Source of the DNA: Gammaproteobacteria bacterium
Lineage (GTDB): Bacteria > Pseudomonadota > Gammaproteobacteria > Competibacterales > Competibacteraceae
Length of the DNA: 25,475 nucleotides
Reading direction: 5' to 3'
Assembly (NCBI GenBank): GCA_020047885.1
Contig: JAIFNF010000305.1
Coordinates: forward strand, 1 to 25,475
Shown: piece by piece, positions 13,906 through 23,326 of the stretch
Numbering within the stretch: position 1 is the stretch's first letter
How the letters are laid out: every line of letters starts with the position of its first letter
Program-made: the position numbers and the translations under genes
The notes under the pieces: generated by a model
Told to the model about the DNA's origin: nothing
The model's input: the letters and a program-made list of their open reading frames with translations, nothing else
Database searches by the model: none

Positions 13906-15189
13906 ATGTTGATGCATTTTCTGACTCGCCTCTATCGTCAAGTCAACCGCCTTAGCTACGGCCTGCGCCAACGCCTGACACCTCTGGGTGGCTGGTTGCT
14001 GGGCGCGTGGGTCGCGGCGGGTGCGTTCGGCTTTAACACCCGGGTGGGCATGACCTATCAACTCTTCGTGCTGCTGACCCTGCTGTTTGCCGCCGCCCTG
14101 CTGGCCAGTCGCTTCGGCAAGCTGCCGGTGGTGGCCGCCACTCGCCAATTACCGCGCTTCGCCACGGTCGGTCAACCCGCCCGCTACCGTCTGCAACTGC
14201 ATAACCAGGGCGGGCGCGTCCAATCGGATCTGCTCGCGGTCGAGGAATTGCGTGAAACACCGTTCACCCCACCCGGACGCTTGCCGACCTATCGCCAGTG
14301 GAGCCGGTCTGCTGCTTTAGCACGCGGGGCGCAAACCGGGATGCAAACCCTGCCGCCGCTGCCGCCCAAGGCAACGACCGAGGCCGAATTGACGCTGACC
14401 CCCTTGCGCCGGGGCTGGCTGGAATTCACCGCGCTGCATTTTGCCCGCCCGGATCCGCTGGGTCTGTGGCAACGCCGGTTCCGCCAATCCCTGCCCGACC
14501 GATTGTTAGCCCTGCCGTGCCGCTATCCGGTGCCCGCGCTGCATTTCCACGATGGCCGACGTTATCAGCGGGGCGGCGTCAGTCTGGCGCAGTCAGTCGG
14601 TGAAGAAGATGAGTTCGTGGGCCTGCGCGAGTACCGGCCTGGCGATCCGCCCCGGCGCATCCACTGGCGCAGTTTCGCCAAGCGCGGCGAACCGGTCGTC
14701 AAGGAATACCAGGATGAATTCTTTGTTCGCTACGGCCTGCTGCTGGACAGTTTCGCTGCGGATATTGACGAAGCGCGGTTTGAAGCCGCCGTGTCCGCCG
14801 CGGCGTCCATTGCAGCGGCGGAACGTGGCCCGGAGGCGCTGCTGGATTTGCTGTTCGTCGGTGACCGCGCCTATTGCTTCACTGCCGGGCGGGGACTGGG
14901 GCAAACCGAGCAGTTGCTGGAAATTCTGGCCTGCGTCACACCGCGCCGGGATCAGCCCTTCTCGCATTTGTTGTCGATGGTCGCGGGACACGCCGCTGAA
15001 TTGAGCGCCTGCGTGTGCATTCTGCTGGACTGGGATGCGGAACGGCGGCAGTTACTGCATCTGCTGCAAAGTCAGGGCGTGGAAGTGGTGGCACTGGTCA
15101 TTGGTCCGCCGAAGATGCCGCCGGAACCGGGGATTCGCGTAGCGACGGTCGAGACGTTGGCCGTGGAACTGGCGAGGCTGACGCTATGA
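13906..15189 (+). CDS. DUF58 domain protein
   Basis: Two hydrophobic segments near the start (LGGWLLGAWVAAGAFGF and YQLFVLLTLLFAAALLA) are followed by a beta-rich middle and the DUF58 core at about residues 235-268 (GLREYRPGDPPRRIHWRSFAKRGEPVVKEYQDEF), then a VWA-like C-terminal part. DUF58 proteins are usually encoded between a MoxR AAA ATPase and a TgpA-type transglutaminase; their biochemical role is not firmly established. I chose the ATG at 13906 (MLMHFLTRLYRQ); an ATG at 13912 also fits. Reading further upstream would run through the tnpB right end and is rejected. No clear ribosome-binding site is visible, possibly because the inserted element replaced the native upstream region. The stop overlaps tgpA by ATGA. 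Confidence 0.88.
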   Translation: MLMHFLTRLYRQVNRLSYGLRQRLTPLGGWLLGAWVAAGAFGFNTRVGMTYQLFVLLTLLFAAALLASRFGKLPVVAATRQLPRFATVGQPARYRLQLHNQGGRVQSDLLAVEELRETPFTPPGRLPTYRQWSRSAALARGAQTGMQTLPPLPPKATTEAELTLTPLRRGWLEFTALHFARPDPLGLWQRRFRQSLPDRLLALPCRYPVPALHFHDGRRYQRGGVSLAQSVGEEDEFVGLREYRPGDPPRRIHWRSFAKRGEPVVKEYQDEFFVRYGLLLDSFAADIDEARFEAAVSAAASIAAAERGPEALLDLLFVGDRAYCFTAGRGLGQTEQLLEILACVTPRRDQPFSHLLSMVAGHAAELSACVCILLDWDAERRQLLHLLQSQGVEVVALVIGPPKMPPEPGIRVATVETLAVELARLTL

Positions 15190-17201
15190 TACTGACTCTC
15201 CCGCCCGGTCTGCTCGCTGCGGCGCTACTGTTCTGGGGCTGGCGCACCGACCTGTGGCCGCTGGCCCTGCCTATGGCGCTGATTTTGGAAGCTGTGCCTT
15301 ATATGCACTGGCGCTGGGCGTTGGGCGACAAGGAATTAACGCGGGTTATCGACCTGACCGCCCTGCTCTGGGTGGGCGCACTGATCCTGCTGTTCACCCG
15401 CTATCTGAATCAGCCACCGCTGGCCACGCATCTGTATACGCTGGCCAGTTGGGTTCCATTGTTATTGTTCCCGCCGCTGGCGATTCAGCGCTACTCCACC
15501 GTCGGCACTTTCCGGATGGGGCATTTGTTCTACTCGCTGCGCCGCTCCGGAGGCGAACTGGCGCAGCAACGCCTGCGGCTGGATGTTGCGTATTTCGTCG
15601 CGTGCCTGCTGGCCGCCAGCGTCACTGCGCAACCGTTTTATTTACCGGGCGCGGGATTGTTGCTGCTCTGGGCGCTGATCGCGCGGCGACCGCACCGCCA
15701 TCACTGGCTCCAGACCGTGGCGCTGGCGCTGATGGTCGGTATCGCCGCCTGGCCGGTGAGTGTGGGTCTGCATCGCCTGCAACTGAATCTGGAAGACACC
15801 TTCACCGAGTGGTTCCAGGACTGGTTCACCGACTTCGATCCCTACCGTAGTTCGACCTCACTGGGCGATATTGGCGAACTGAAACTGTCCGACCGGGTCG
15901 CGCTGCGGCTCAAACCCATATCCGGCGACCGGGGGCCGTGGTTACTACGCGCCGCGACCTACAACAGCTATTTCGACCGGGTCTGGGTAGCGAAGGGCGT
16001 CCATTTCACCCGCCTCGATCCACAGGGCGACGGGCGCGAATGGTTGCTGAATCCCGCCCCGGACGGTGAATCCCGGCGCATGAGCATCACCTTGGAACTG
16101 CGTCAAGGAACCGGGATGCTGCCGCTACCCCTCGACGCCTGGCGGCTGGAGCAGTTGCCGGTGGGCGAACTGCAGCGCAGCAGTCTAGGCGCGTTCAAGG
16201 CGAGTGAGGGTCCAGGATTGGTCAGTTATCGGGTTGACTATGCACCAGCCTCCCCCCTCGCGGCGGAACCCGCAAAGACGCCCTCCCCCCTCGCGGGGGA
16301 GGTGTGGGGTGGGGGGGAAATTGACTTGGCTCTGCCCCGCCGGGAACAGGCCATCCTGCAACGCTTGGTCAGCGAACTAGGTTTAACCGGTCAACCGCCA
16401 GCCGTTGCCACCGCCAAAATCCGCGCCTTCCTGCTCGGCCAATTCCGCTACACCCTGGATCTGCCCGCCCCGGCTGCCGGCCTGACCGCCCTGGAAACCT
16501 TCCTACTCCAGGCGAAGGCTGGGCATTGTGAATATTTCGCCACCGCCGCCGTCTTACTTTTACGTGCGGCTGGTGTTCCCGCCCGTTACGCCACCGGCTT
16601 CTCCGTTTCTGAATACAGCCCGCTGGAAGGAAGCTATGTCGCCCGCCGCCGCCATGCCCACGCCTGGGCGCTGGCTTGGCTGGATGGCCACTGGCAGGAT
16701 TTCGACGCGACCCCACCAGACTGGACGAGTTTTGAAGAAGCGCAGACGCCCTGGTATCAGCAACTCGGTGATCTCTGGGACTGGCTGAGTCACCAATTCA
16801 GCCGCTGGCGCTGGCGGGAAGCGAGCGATGACCAGGGCGACAATCGCGGGCTATGGGGATCGGCGGGACTGTTGACGGTCATTCTGTTCTGGCGGCTGCT
16901 CCGGCGTCAGCGCGTCCGTCGGTCACCGGTCAAGCTGTCAACACAGGCTGTCATTCAGCCCGGCATGGCATCGCCTTTCTACCAAGTGCTGGAGCAGCTC
17001 GCTGTCCACCGGGGGTCCCGCCCGCCCGGTGAAACCCTGGAAAGCTGGTTACGTCGGATCGGGGTCTGGGAAAACCCCGGCATGGCCGATATGGTGCGCT
17101 GGCACCAGCGCTGGCGGTTTGACCCGGTCGGTTTGCCCAAGGAACAACAGCAACAGCTTGCGGAAGCGGTTGCTGTTCATGCCCATACCCTTCCTGATTG
17201 A
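15186..17201 (+). CDS. tgpA: TgpA-type membrane transglutaminase-like protein (DUF3488/Transglut_core/DUF4129), 671 aa
   Basis: Six or so N-terminal hydrophobic segments (residues 5-195) anchor the protein, followed by a periplasmic region with the transglutaminase-like core: Cys448 (AKAGHCEYFATAAVLLLRAAGVPARYATGFSV), His492 (RRRHAHAWALAWLDGHW) and Asp507 (QDFDATPPDW) form the expected triad. A late membrane segment (GLLTVILFWRLL) and a cytoplasmic DUF4129-like tail (RPPGETLESWLRRIGVW) follow. TgpA is an essential periplasmic protein in Pseudomonas; the substrate is unknown. The ATG at 15186-15188 overlaps the DUF58 stop by ATGA; earlier in-frame codons lie inside the DUF58 gene. About residues 354-377 carry two in-frame copies of a palindromic DNA repeat (see repeat). 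Confidence 0.9.
   Translation: MILTLPPGLLAAALLFWGWRTDLWPLALPMALILEAVPYMHWRWALGDKELTRVIDLTALLWVGALILLFTRYLNQPPLATHLYTLASWVPLLLFPPLAIQRYSTVGTFRMGHLFYSLRRSGGELAQQRLRLDVAYFVACLLAASVTAQPFYLPGAGLLLLWALIARRPHRHHWLQTVALALMVGIAAWPVSVGLHRLQLNLEDTFTEWFQDWFTDFDPYRSSTSLGDIGELKLSDRVALRLKPISGDRGPWLLRAATYNSYFDRVWVAKGVHFTRLDPQGDGREWLLNPAPDGESRRMSITLELRQGTGMLPLPLDAWRLEQLPVGELQRSSLGAFKASEGPGLVSYRVDYAPASPLAAEPAKTPSPLAGEVWGGGEIDLALPRREQAILQRLVSELGLTGQPPAVATAKIRAFLLGQFRYTLDLPAPAAGLTALETFLLQAKAGHCEYFATAAVLLLRAAGVPARYATGFSVSEYSPLEGSYVARRRHAHAWALAWLDGHWQDFDATPPDWTSFEEAQTPWYQQLGDLWDWLSHQFSRWRWREASDDQGDNRGLWGSAGLLTVILFWRLLRRQRVRRSPVKLSTQAVIQPGMASPFYQVLEQLAVHRGSRPPGETLESWLRRIGVWENPGMADMVRWHQRWRFDPVGLPKEQQQQLAEAVAVHAHTLPD
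16249..16319 (+). repeat. Palindromic GC-rich repeat inserted in frame in tgpA
   Basis: The 15-mer CCTCCCCCCTCGCGG occurs at 16249-16263 and again at 16282-16296, 33 bases (11 codons) apart. The second copy extends into a hairpin with arms CCTCCCCC (16282-16289) and GGGGGAGG (16295-16302), followed by a G-rich tail. The protein reads ASPLAAE then PSPLAGEVWGGGE at this point. It resembles dispersed REP-like palindromes that tolerate all-frame insertion in GC-rich proteobacteria. Confidence 0.6.
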
Positions 17202-17353
17202 TTTTGACCCGCAGCAACGCTGATGCAAACTGCACAGGTGGTACAACCGACCGGCGACAGGTCGGCCAAAAAGAACGATTGAGCTGCATGGTGTTCCCGG
17301 ATAGCTCACCGCTATGAAGGGTGCCGGGCGCTAACGGCTACGGCTTTCCAGCC
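17202..17353. other. Convergent intergenic gap between tgpA and tldD
   Basis: No gene recognised. A small inverted repeat CCGACC/GGTCGG sits at 17247-17265 with a seven-base loop, but neither strand has a following T-run, so a Rho-independent terminator is not supported. Confidence 0.4.
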
Positions 17354-18771
17354 TTACGCCTGCGTCCCGCCCACGGTCAGTGCTTCGATTTTCAAGGTGG
17401 GCTGGCCGACGCCCACCGGGACGCTTTGCCCGTCCTTGCCGCAGGTACCTACCCCATCGTCGAGTTTCAGGTCATTGCCGACCATCGAAACTTTGGTGAG
17501 GACATCCGGGCCATTGCCGATCAGGGTTGCGCCCTTAACCGGACGAGTGACGCGGCCATTTTCGATCAGATACGCCTCGCTGGCGGAAAACACGAACTTG
17601 CCGGAGGTAATATCCACCTGCCCGCCGCCGAAGTTGACCGCATACAGCCCCCGTTCCACCGACGCAATAATTTCCGCGGGATCATGCTCACCGGGGGTCA
17701 TGTAGGTGTTGGTCATGCGCGGCAGGGGCAGATGTGCGTAGGACTCGCGGCGACCATTGCCGGTGGGAGCCGTGTTCATCAACCGCGCATTCAGCTTGTC
17801 CTGTAAATAGCCTTTCAGAATGCCGCGTTCGATCAGCGTCGTACACTGGCTCGGCGTCCCCTCATCATCAATATTCAACGATCCCCGCCGATAGGCCAGC
17901 GTCCCGTCATCCACCACCGTGCACAGCGGCGAAGCCACTCGTTCGCCAATCCGCCCGGTGAACGCGGACGTGCCCTTACGGTTGAAATCGCCTTCCAGCC
18001 CGTGACCAATCGCCTCATGCAGCAGAATCCCCGGCCACCCGCCGGCGCGGGTGTGGCTTCGAGATTCACCAGCGCCAGCCGCACCGCTTCCCGCGCATAG
18101 CCCAGAGCGCGATCTTCATCCAGGAACCAAGGGTAGGCGACACGCCCACCGCCGCCGGCACTACCCTGTTCCCGGCGACCGTGCTGCTCAACAATAACAC
18201 TGACGTTCAGCCGCACCAGGGGCCGCACATCGCCAGCCAACGTGCCATCGCTGCCCGCGACCAGGAAAATGTTATGCATCGCAGCCAGACTGACCATCAC
18301 CTGCGTAACGCGGGCGTCCTGACGGCGGGCTTCGGCGTCCAATTGTTCCAGTAACTGCACTTTGGCCTCGGCGGTCAGCGTTTCCAGCGGATCCGTCGAC
18401 GAATACAGCGCCGGTCGCTGCGGTGTCTGCCAGATTGGCAACTGGCCTTGATGACCCTGCCGGGCAATGGCGCGAGCGGCGGTTGCGGCTTCCAGCAAAG
18501 CGGGCATCTCGATCTCGTCGGAATAGGCAAAGCCGGTTTTCTCACCGCTGATCGCCCGAACCCCGACGCCCTGTTGAATTGTGCGACTGGCATTTTTGAC
18601 CTGGCTGTCTTCCAGCCCCCAGGATTCGGCGCGGCGCTGCTGGAAATACAGATCGCCGCTGTCGATGGTATGACCCAACAGGCAGGACAGCGTGCGTTCC
18701 AAATCGGTTTCGCCCAGACCGGCCGGGGTTAGCAAGCACTGGCGGGCCAGCAGTAGAGCATCAGTGGTCAT
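17354..18771 (-). pseudogene. tldD: TldD metalloprotease subunit, broken by deletion and frameshift
   Basis: TldD pairs with TldE/PmbA in a zinc protease that processes peptides such as microcin B17 precursor and degrades CcdA. The 5' part (from ATG 18769-18771) runs through GLEDSQVKNASRTIQQGVGVRA to [12 protein letters not shown]. The frame then shifts at about 18036-18038; the next frame reads [20 protein letters not shown] and continues to [18 protein letters not shown] at the stop. By comparison with E. coli TldD (APAGTMPVVLGAGWPG), about nine residues are missing, so a deletion of roughly 28 bases fits. The zinc motif HEAIGH (18002-18019) is intact but out of frame with the start. The gene starts four bases after the nitrilase stop. 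A sequencing or assembly error is possible. Confidence 0.85.
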
Positions 18772-18775
18772 ATTT

Positions 18776-19597
18776 TCAATTCTCGCAGTGAACACGGTGT
18801 TCCAGCGACGGAAACTCCCGCCGCACGCTTTCCAGAAAGGGGTGATCCAAGCGGGCAGTCACGATGCCCGGCCCCCAGGCCAGCCGACTCATCACCAGCC
18901 CCCAGGGATCAATGATCAGGCTATCGCCGAAGGTTTCGCGACCGTTGGCATGTCGCCCGCCCTGAGCGGCGGCGATGACATAGCACTGATTCTCAATGGC
19001 TCGCGCCCGCAACAGGACCTCCCAGTGCGCCGCACCGGTGGCGGCCGTGAACGCGGCGGGCAGCGCCAGAATCTCCATCCCCTGATCGACCATGGCGCGA
19101 AATTGCTCCGGGAAGCGCAGGTCATAGCACACCGCCAGCCCCAGTCGGCCAAAGGGCGTATCGGCTACCACATAGCGGTTCCCCGGCGCAATCGTCGCGG
19201 ATTCGGCATACCGTTCCCGGCTGCCCACCACCTGCACGTCAAACAGATGCACCTTGTCGTAACGAGCGACGGCTTGCCCCTGGTCATTGAACAACAGGCA
19301 GGTCGCCCGCACGCGCTGCCCATCATCCACCGTGCGTAGCGGAATCGTACCGCCGACCAACCACAACTGATGCCGGGCAGACTGTTCCGCGAGGAAGTCC
19401 TGAATTGGTCCCGAACCCTCGGTCTCCTGAGCCGCCAGACTATCCGTCTCCCGGCGACCCATCAGCGCGAAATTCTCCGGCAACACAGCTAATCGCGCAC
19501 CACGCGCCGCCGCTTCTGCCAGTAAATCAGCGGCCATCGCCAGATTAGTAGCGACATCGGGTTCGGAAACCATTTGCATCGCGGCTATCATCGACAT
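18776..19597 (-). CDS. Carbon-nitrogen hydrolase of nitrilase superfamily, Nit1/deaminated-glutathione amidase-like, 273 aa
   Basis: Cytoplasmic amidase of the nitrilase superfamily. Catalytic Glu41 (LAVLPENFALMG), Lys115 (ARYDKVHLFDV) and Cys157 (GLAVCYDLRFPEQF) are all in place, and ARAIENQCYVIAAAQGG is typical. Family knowledge: close relatives (Nit1/YbeM) hydrolyse deaminated glutathione, a repair reaction; I infer that activity from the sequence pattern only. The ATG at 19595-19597 has AGGAA eight bases upstream and lies 12 bases after the yhdP stop. It precedes tldD by four bases, so yhdP, this gene and tldD form one operon. Length is normal for the family. Confidence 0.9.
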   Translation of the reverse strand: MSMIAAMQMVSEPDVATNLAMAADLLAEAAARGARLAVLPENFALMGRRETDSLAAQETEGSGPIQDFLAEQSARHQLWLVGGTIPLRTVDDGQRVRATCLLFNDQGQAVARYDKVHLFDVQVVGSRERYAESATIAPGNRYVVADTPFGRLGLAVCYDLRFPEQFRAMVDQGMEILALPAAFTAATGAAHWEVLLRARAIENQCYVIAAAQGGRHANGRETFGDSLIIDPWGLVMSRLAWGPGIVTARLDHPFLESVRREFPSLEHRVHCEN

Positions 19598-19609
19598 GTT
19601 ATCAGTTCC

Positions 19610-22600
19610 TCATTGATCCCCGACGAGTCCCGGGCGGTGCGCGGGCGATGGCGTGGCTTCGGTCAGCGACTCCAATACCGGATCCTCCCACGAACCGTGT
19701 AAGCGGTACCGGTAACGAGTTGCCTGTTCAATACCCTCTTGCAACAGCCGTTCCGCCACGAAAACAGCGGCCCCGGCGAGCGGTCCACCGGCCAAAGCCC
19801 CGGCAATCGGCAGCGTTCCGCCCAGACTCGGCGTCACGGTAATGTGTTGATCATAATCCCGAGCGGTTAAGCCCGCCCGCCCACGAAACTCGACCCGGGC
19901 AGACGGGGCTTCAATCGTCAGATTATCGGTCCGGGCCTGCCCGTCGCCAAAGGTCAGGTCGCCGGTGATCCGGTCAAAACTGGCCCCCGGTTGAAATAAA
20001 TCGCTGAAATCCAGATTCAGGCGGCGCGACAAGTTTTGCACGTTGAACAGACCAATGATCCGGCCCATACCGGGATTGATGTCCAGCAACTGACCGGGAC
20101 CCACCTGGATTTTCAAAGTCCCGGCCAGGTGTTTCAGCGCAAAATCCGGTAACGCTCCCGGCCATTGAGCATCCAGTTCCGCCTGCGTTTTACCACGCGC
20201 CACGCCCGCATCCGGGTAGCCGAAGTCCGCCAGCGTTTCCTCCAGCGCCGGACTGCGTAACGTCGCTTTGAGCCGCGAGGTCTGCACATCGCCCTGCCAT
20301 TGCCAATCGCTACCGGCCTCAATGCGCTGGCGGTCCGAACTCAGTTCAATGTCGGACAGGCGAACGCCCTGGGCATTCGGCAGGGCGATGAACCGGAGTC
20401 GGCCTAAATTGTGGTTATTCATCTGTAAGCTGGCGACGGTGAAGACCAGAGGGGGCAACCGGCAGGGGTCGGGCGGGACTGACGGAGATGATTCCTTCTG
20501 CTTCAGACGAAGGTGTAATTGTTGCAGGGCGGCGTTGATCGGTTGCTGGGGCGTGGGTGCGTCGGGCGCAGTCAACCGCCCCGCTAAACCGGCACCGTCC
20601 ACATCAATCCGTAAACCTTGAGGATAGCGGGTCGCGTTCACCGTGACCGCCTTGAACGTTTGTCCGATCAGGGTCAGTTCGTCAATGCGGGCCTCGAGAC
20701 GGTGGAGTAGCGACAGCGGGTTAACGGCGGACTCCGGCGTCCGGTGACATCGCCCCTCCCGCTTGCCAACCGGGGCGGGCGGTGCTATCGGTGGTGTCCA
20801 GGTCCAGCGCGGCAATCGAGCCACGACGGCTAATCCTGGCGCATCGGGTAATTGCGCCTCACCGGCCCCGATGCGCAACTCGCCCCGCTCCAGTTGCAGG
20901 GCATGGGTCGGACCGCGCAACGCCAGCGCCGCCTGGGTGTCCTCGCCGTAGGCCACATCGACGCCGAGACGGTCGGCAGCGATGGGTTGCACGGTGATCC
21001 GCAGGGGCTGAGCTTCGCCCGCCGACTTGGTAAAGGGTTCGGGCAGTTCCAGGGCGATGCCGCGCAAATCCGACGTTAAATCCAGTTTAAACGCCGGTTG
21101 CCGACGGTGCAGTGCCTGACCGGTCGGAACCGTCAGTACCGCGTTCCAGTCGCTTTTGCCACGGATTGACGATTCCAGTGCGGCGGCGGATTCCCCGGCC
21201 AGCGCCGTTAAACCCAGTCGCCCCTGAATCCGCGTTTGCAATGCGCGGTGCCCCGGACGCCCGGTCAGATCCAGATCCAGCCGAATCGGCTCACCGCGCA
21301 AGCGCGCTTGCACCTTGCTGGCGTTGATATCGTTTTCCGTGAACCGCACCTCACCGCGCAGCCGATCCAGCGTCATATTCCAGGCGGGCAACACCAAACC
21401 ATTATCCAGCAGTCCCACCCGACCCTTGGCTTGGTTCGGTCGGTCGTCGGTGGGCAGGGTCAATTCGAGATCCAGCGTACTGACGCCACTGGCCTGCAAA
21501 TCCGGCAGATCGCCGTGCAGCTCCTTCCCGACCGGACTCTCTTGCAACGCTTGCCAGAAACTGGCGGCGGGTCCCTTGGCGCGGCCCTTGACCTGCACCA
21601 CCACTTCGGACAAGTCATCAATGCGGACGGTGGCCGTTTCCATGTCGCCATCCAGCAACCGGCCTTCGTCGGCTTGGAGGGTCAAGCCCCGGTTGCGAAA
21701 CCACACATCGGTCTTTAACCGTTCCAGGCGCGGCCAGCCGGGCGCATAGTCCAGCACCGCATTTTCCACCTGAAAACGCGTTTCAAACAGCCCTTCGTTA
21801 TGGTCAAACGGAAATGCTGAGGGCGGTCCACGCAAGGTCATGTCCCCGGCGACCACCCGGCCACTGACCAGCGCCTGATCCAGCCAGGCCACGCCTTCTG
21901 GCGGAATGACGATGACGGGCAGGTAAAGATGCGCTTTTCCCACCTTGACATCGTGATAGCGCCCCTGAATGTCGAGCCACGGTTCACCAATGTCAGGCAC
22001 GATCACCCGACCCCAGAAGCGGCTATTCAAATCCGGATTGGCCAATGCCAGACCAACGCTATCCAGGTGCAAACCATCAGCTTGACGTTGCCAGTTCACC
22101 GTGCCGTTGAGGGTGTCGAGGGTTATGGGGGCACGCAGCACTCCCGCGGTATCGACCTTGACGGCGCGACTGTTCAACTCGATTCGGCCCTGTTCGGGAG
22201 TGAAGTGCAGTTGACCTGTCACATTCGTAAAACCGGGCAGGCCGTGAACCGGATGGGTACTAAATTCGTGCAGGGCGGCGGTCACGGTATACGTTCCCGC
22301 GCCAGACTCGGCCTGAATATGGATCTCCGACAACTCACCCTGCGGGTTCAGCGGTTGCAACCATTGCTGGGCGGGTTCGTTCAGCCACGGCATCGCCCAA
22401 GCCAGCAAATGCCCAGCACGGGCATGGCGAAGCGTAGCCGACCAGCCAGTTTCGGTAGGCGTCGCTGCGAACGCCATCGGCGTAAAGGACTGTCCCGGCG
22501 GATCAATCTGACCATGTAATCGCCAACCGGCATCAGCGGCGGGCTGCTCGATGGTCATTTCCAGCCGCTGGCCCAGCACCGTCGGCAAATCAGCGGTCAA

Positions 22601-23215
22601 GGTCAGTCGTCGTCCTGACGGCGTTTCCCGCAGATGGAGATAGGGATGCCGCAGTTGCAGGGCGGAACCATCCGGCAGGCGCACGGCTAACGACTCACCA
22701 ACAATGTCCAGTTCCCGCAGATCCAGCAACCAGGGAGCGGTTTTGGTGGATTCCGGCGACCATCGAGGAAAACTGTCCGGGTTCAGCGTCACGCTAGCTC
22801 CTTCGAGGCGGATCTGACGCACCACAGGACGCCATGCCTGCCATGAACGCCACAGATTCAGCGTGACCGAGGCGTGGGTAAATTGGGCCAGTGTCGTATC
22901 CCCACCCAAATCGTGAAGGCTGACGCCCTGCAAGCGCAGCGCCAATCGCCAACCGTCCAGCGTGGCAGTGACCGCCTCAATGCGCACCGGCGTATGCAAG
23001 GCGTCACTGAGTGCGCCGGACAGTTCATCGCGATAGTCATTCAGGCGCGGCAACAGCCACCACTGCCCGAAGCCAGCCAACAGGAGCAACGGTAACAACA
23101 GCGTCAGCAGCAACCGGCGCGTCCAGCGCAGTGTGCGACGGGTTCGGCTGGTCGGTAACCGCAGCGGGTTCCAAAGAGCGGGGGAGCGTGGACTACTGGC
23201 CTTGGGCATGGTCAT
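19610..23215 (-). CDS. yhdP: YhdP, AsmA-like inter-membrane phospholipid transport protein, about 1201 aa
   Basis: YhdP is a very large AsmA-like protein anchored in the inner membrane that spans the periplasm as a beta-sheet channel and helps carry phospholipids to the outer membrane, partly redundant with TamB and YdbH. Here an N-terminal Arg-rich stretch is followed by one membrane helix (RLLLTLLLPLLLLAGFGQWW, about residues 34-53), then long beta-rich sequence with the usual C-terminal AsmA-like part (GRIIGLFNVQNLSRRLNLDF, GDLTFGDGQARTDNLTIEAP). Length is close to the E. coli protein. I chose the ATG at 23213-23215; a second ATG at 23207-23209 is equally possible, and an upstream TTG at 23317 would run through a terminator and is rejected. 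No clear ribosome-binding site. Confidence 0.9.
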   Translation of the reverse strand: MTMPKASSPRSPALWNPLRLPTSRTRRTLRWTRRLLLTLLLPLLLLAGFGQWWLLPRLNDYRDELSGALSDALHTPVRIEAVTATLDGWRLALRLQGVSLHDLGGDTTLAQFTHASVTLNLWRSWQAWRPVVRQIRLEGASVTLNPDSFPRWSPESTKTAPWLLDLRELDIVGESLAVRLPDGSALQLRHPYLHLRETPSGRRLTLTADLPTVLGQRLEMTIEQPAADAGWRLHGQIDPPGQSFTPMAFAATPTETGWSATLRHARAGHLLAWAMPWLNEPAQQWLQPLNPQGELSEIHIQAESGAGTYTVTAALHEFSTHPVHGLPGFTNVTGQLHFTPEQGRIELNSRAVKVDTAGVLRAPITLDTLNGTVNWQRQADGLHLDSVGLALANPDLNSRFWGRVIVPDIGEPWLDIQGRYHDVKVGKAHLYLPVIVIPPEGVAWLDQALVSGRVVAGDMTLRGPPSAFPFDHNEGLFETRFQVENAVLDYAPGWPRLERLKTDVWFRNRGLTLQADEGRLLDGDMETATVRIDDLSEVVVQVKGRAKGPAASFWQALQESPVGKELHGDLPDLQASGVSTLDLELTLPTDDRPNQAKGRVGLLDNGLVLPAWNMTLDRLRGEVRFTENDINASKVQARLRGEPIRLDLDLTGRPGHRALQTRIQGRLGLTALAGESAAALESSIRGKSDWNAVLTVPTGQALHRRQPAFKLDLTSDLRGIALELPEPFTKSAGEAQPLRITVQPIAADRLGVDVAYGEDTQAALALRGPTHALQLERGELRIGAGEAQLPDAPGLAVVARLPRWTWTPPIAPPAPVGKREGRCHRTPESAVNPLSLLHRLEARIDELTLIGQTFKAVTVNATRYPQGLRIDVDGAGLAGRLTAPDAPTPQQPINAALQQLHLRLKQKESSPSVPPDPCRLPPLVFTVASLQMNNHNLGRLRFIALPNAQGVRLSDIELSSDRQRIEAGSDWQWQGDVQTSRLKATLRSPALEETLADFGYPDAGVARGKTQAELDAQWPGALPDFALKHLAGTLKIQVGPGQLLDINPGMGRIIGLFNVQNLSRRLNLDFSDLFQPGASFDRITGDLTFGDGQARTDNLTIEAPSARVEFRGRAGLTARDYDQHITVTPSLGGTLPIAGALAGGPLAGAAVFVAERLLQEGIEQATRYRYRLHGSWEDPVLESLTEATPSPAHRPGLVGDQ

Positions 23216-23280
23216 GGTTGGGCGCAACCGGCTTTGTTCAGTTGAGATTCCATCAGCGCCGAACCGGTTTCCCCAGAAAT

Positions 23281-23326
23281 AAAAAGGGCGTCCGAATGCG
23301 CTCAGACTGACACGCAATCGGACGCC
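23281..23326 (-). terminator. Strong intrinsic terminator, minus strand, upstream of yhdP
   Basis: Arms of 14 bases with one mismatch (23287-23300 and 23313-23326, core GGCGTCCGA/TCGGACGCC) enclose a 12-base loop. On the minus strand the hairpin is followed by TTTTTAT. No minus-strand protein gene lies upstream of it in the next 2 kb of this window, so it must end a short non-coding transcript or attenuate yhdP transcription. Confidence 0.75.

Noticed and set aside
15015..15185. Longer start for TgpA
   Set aside because: It lies wholly within the DUF58 gene; the ATG at 15186 overlaps the DUF58 stop by ATGA and begins the first membrane helix.
17247..17265. Inverted repeat as bidirectional terminator for tgpA and tldD
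   Set aside because: Six-base stem with no T-run on either side.
23216..23317. Longer yhdP start at TTG 23317
   Set aside because: The added codons cover the minus-strand terminator hairpin and do not resemble a YhdP N-terminus.
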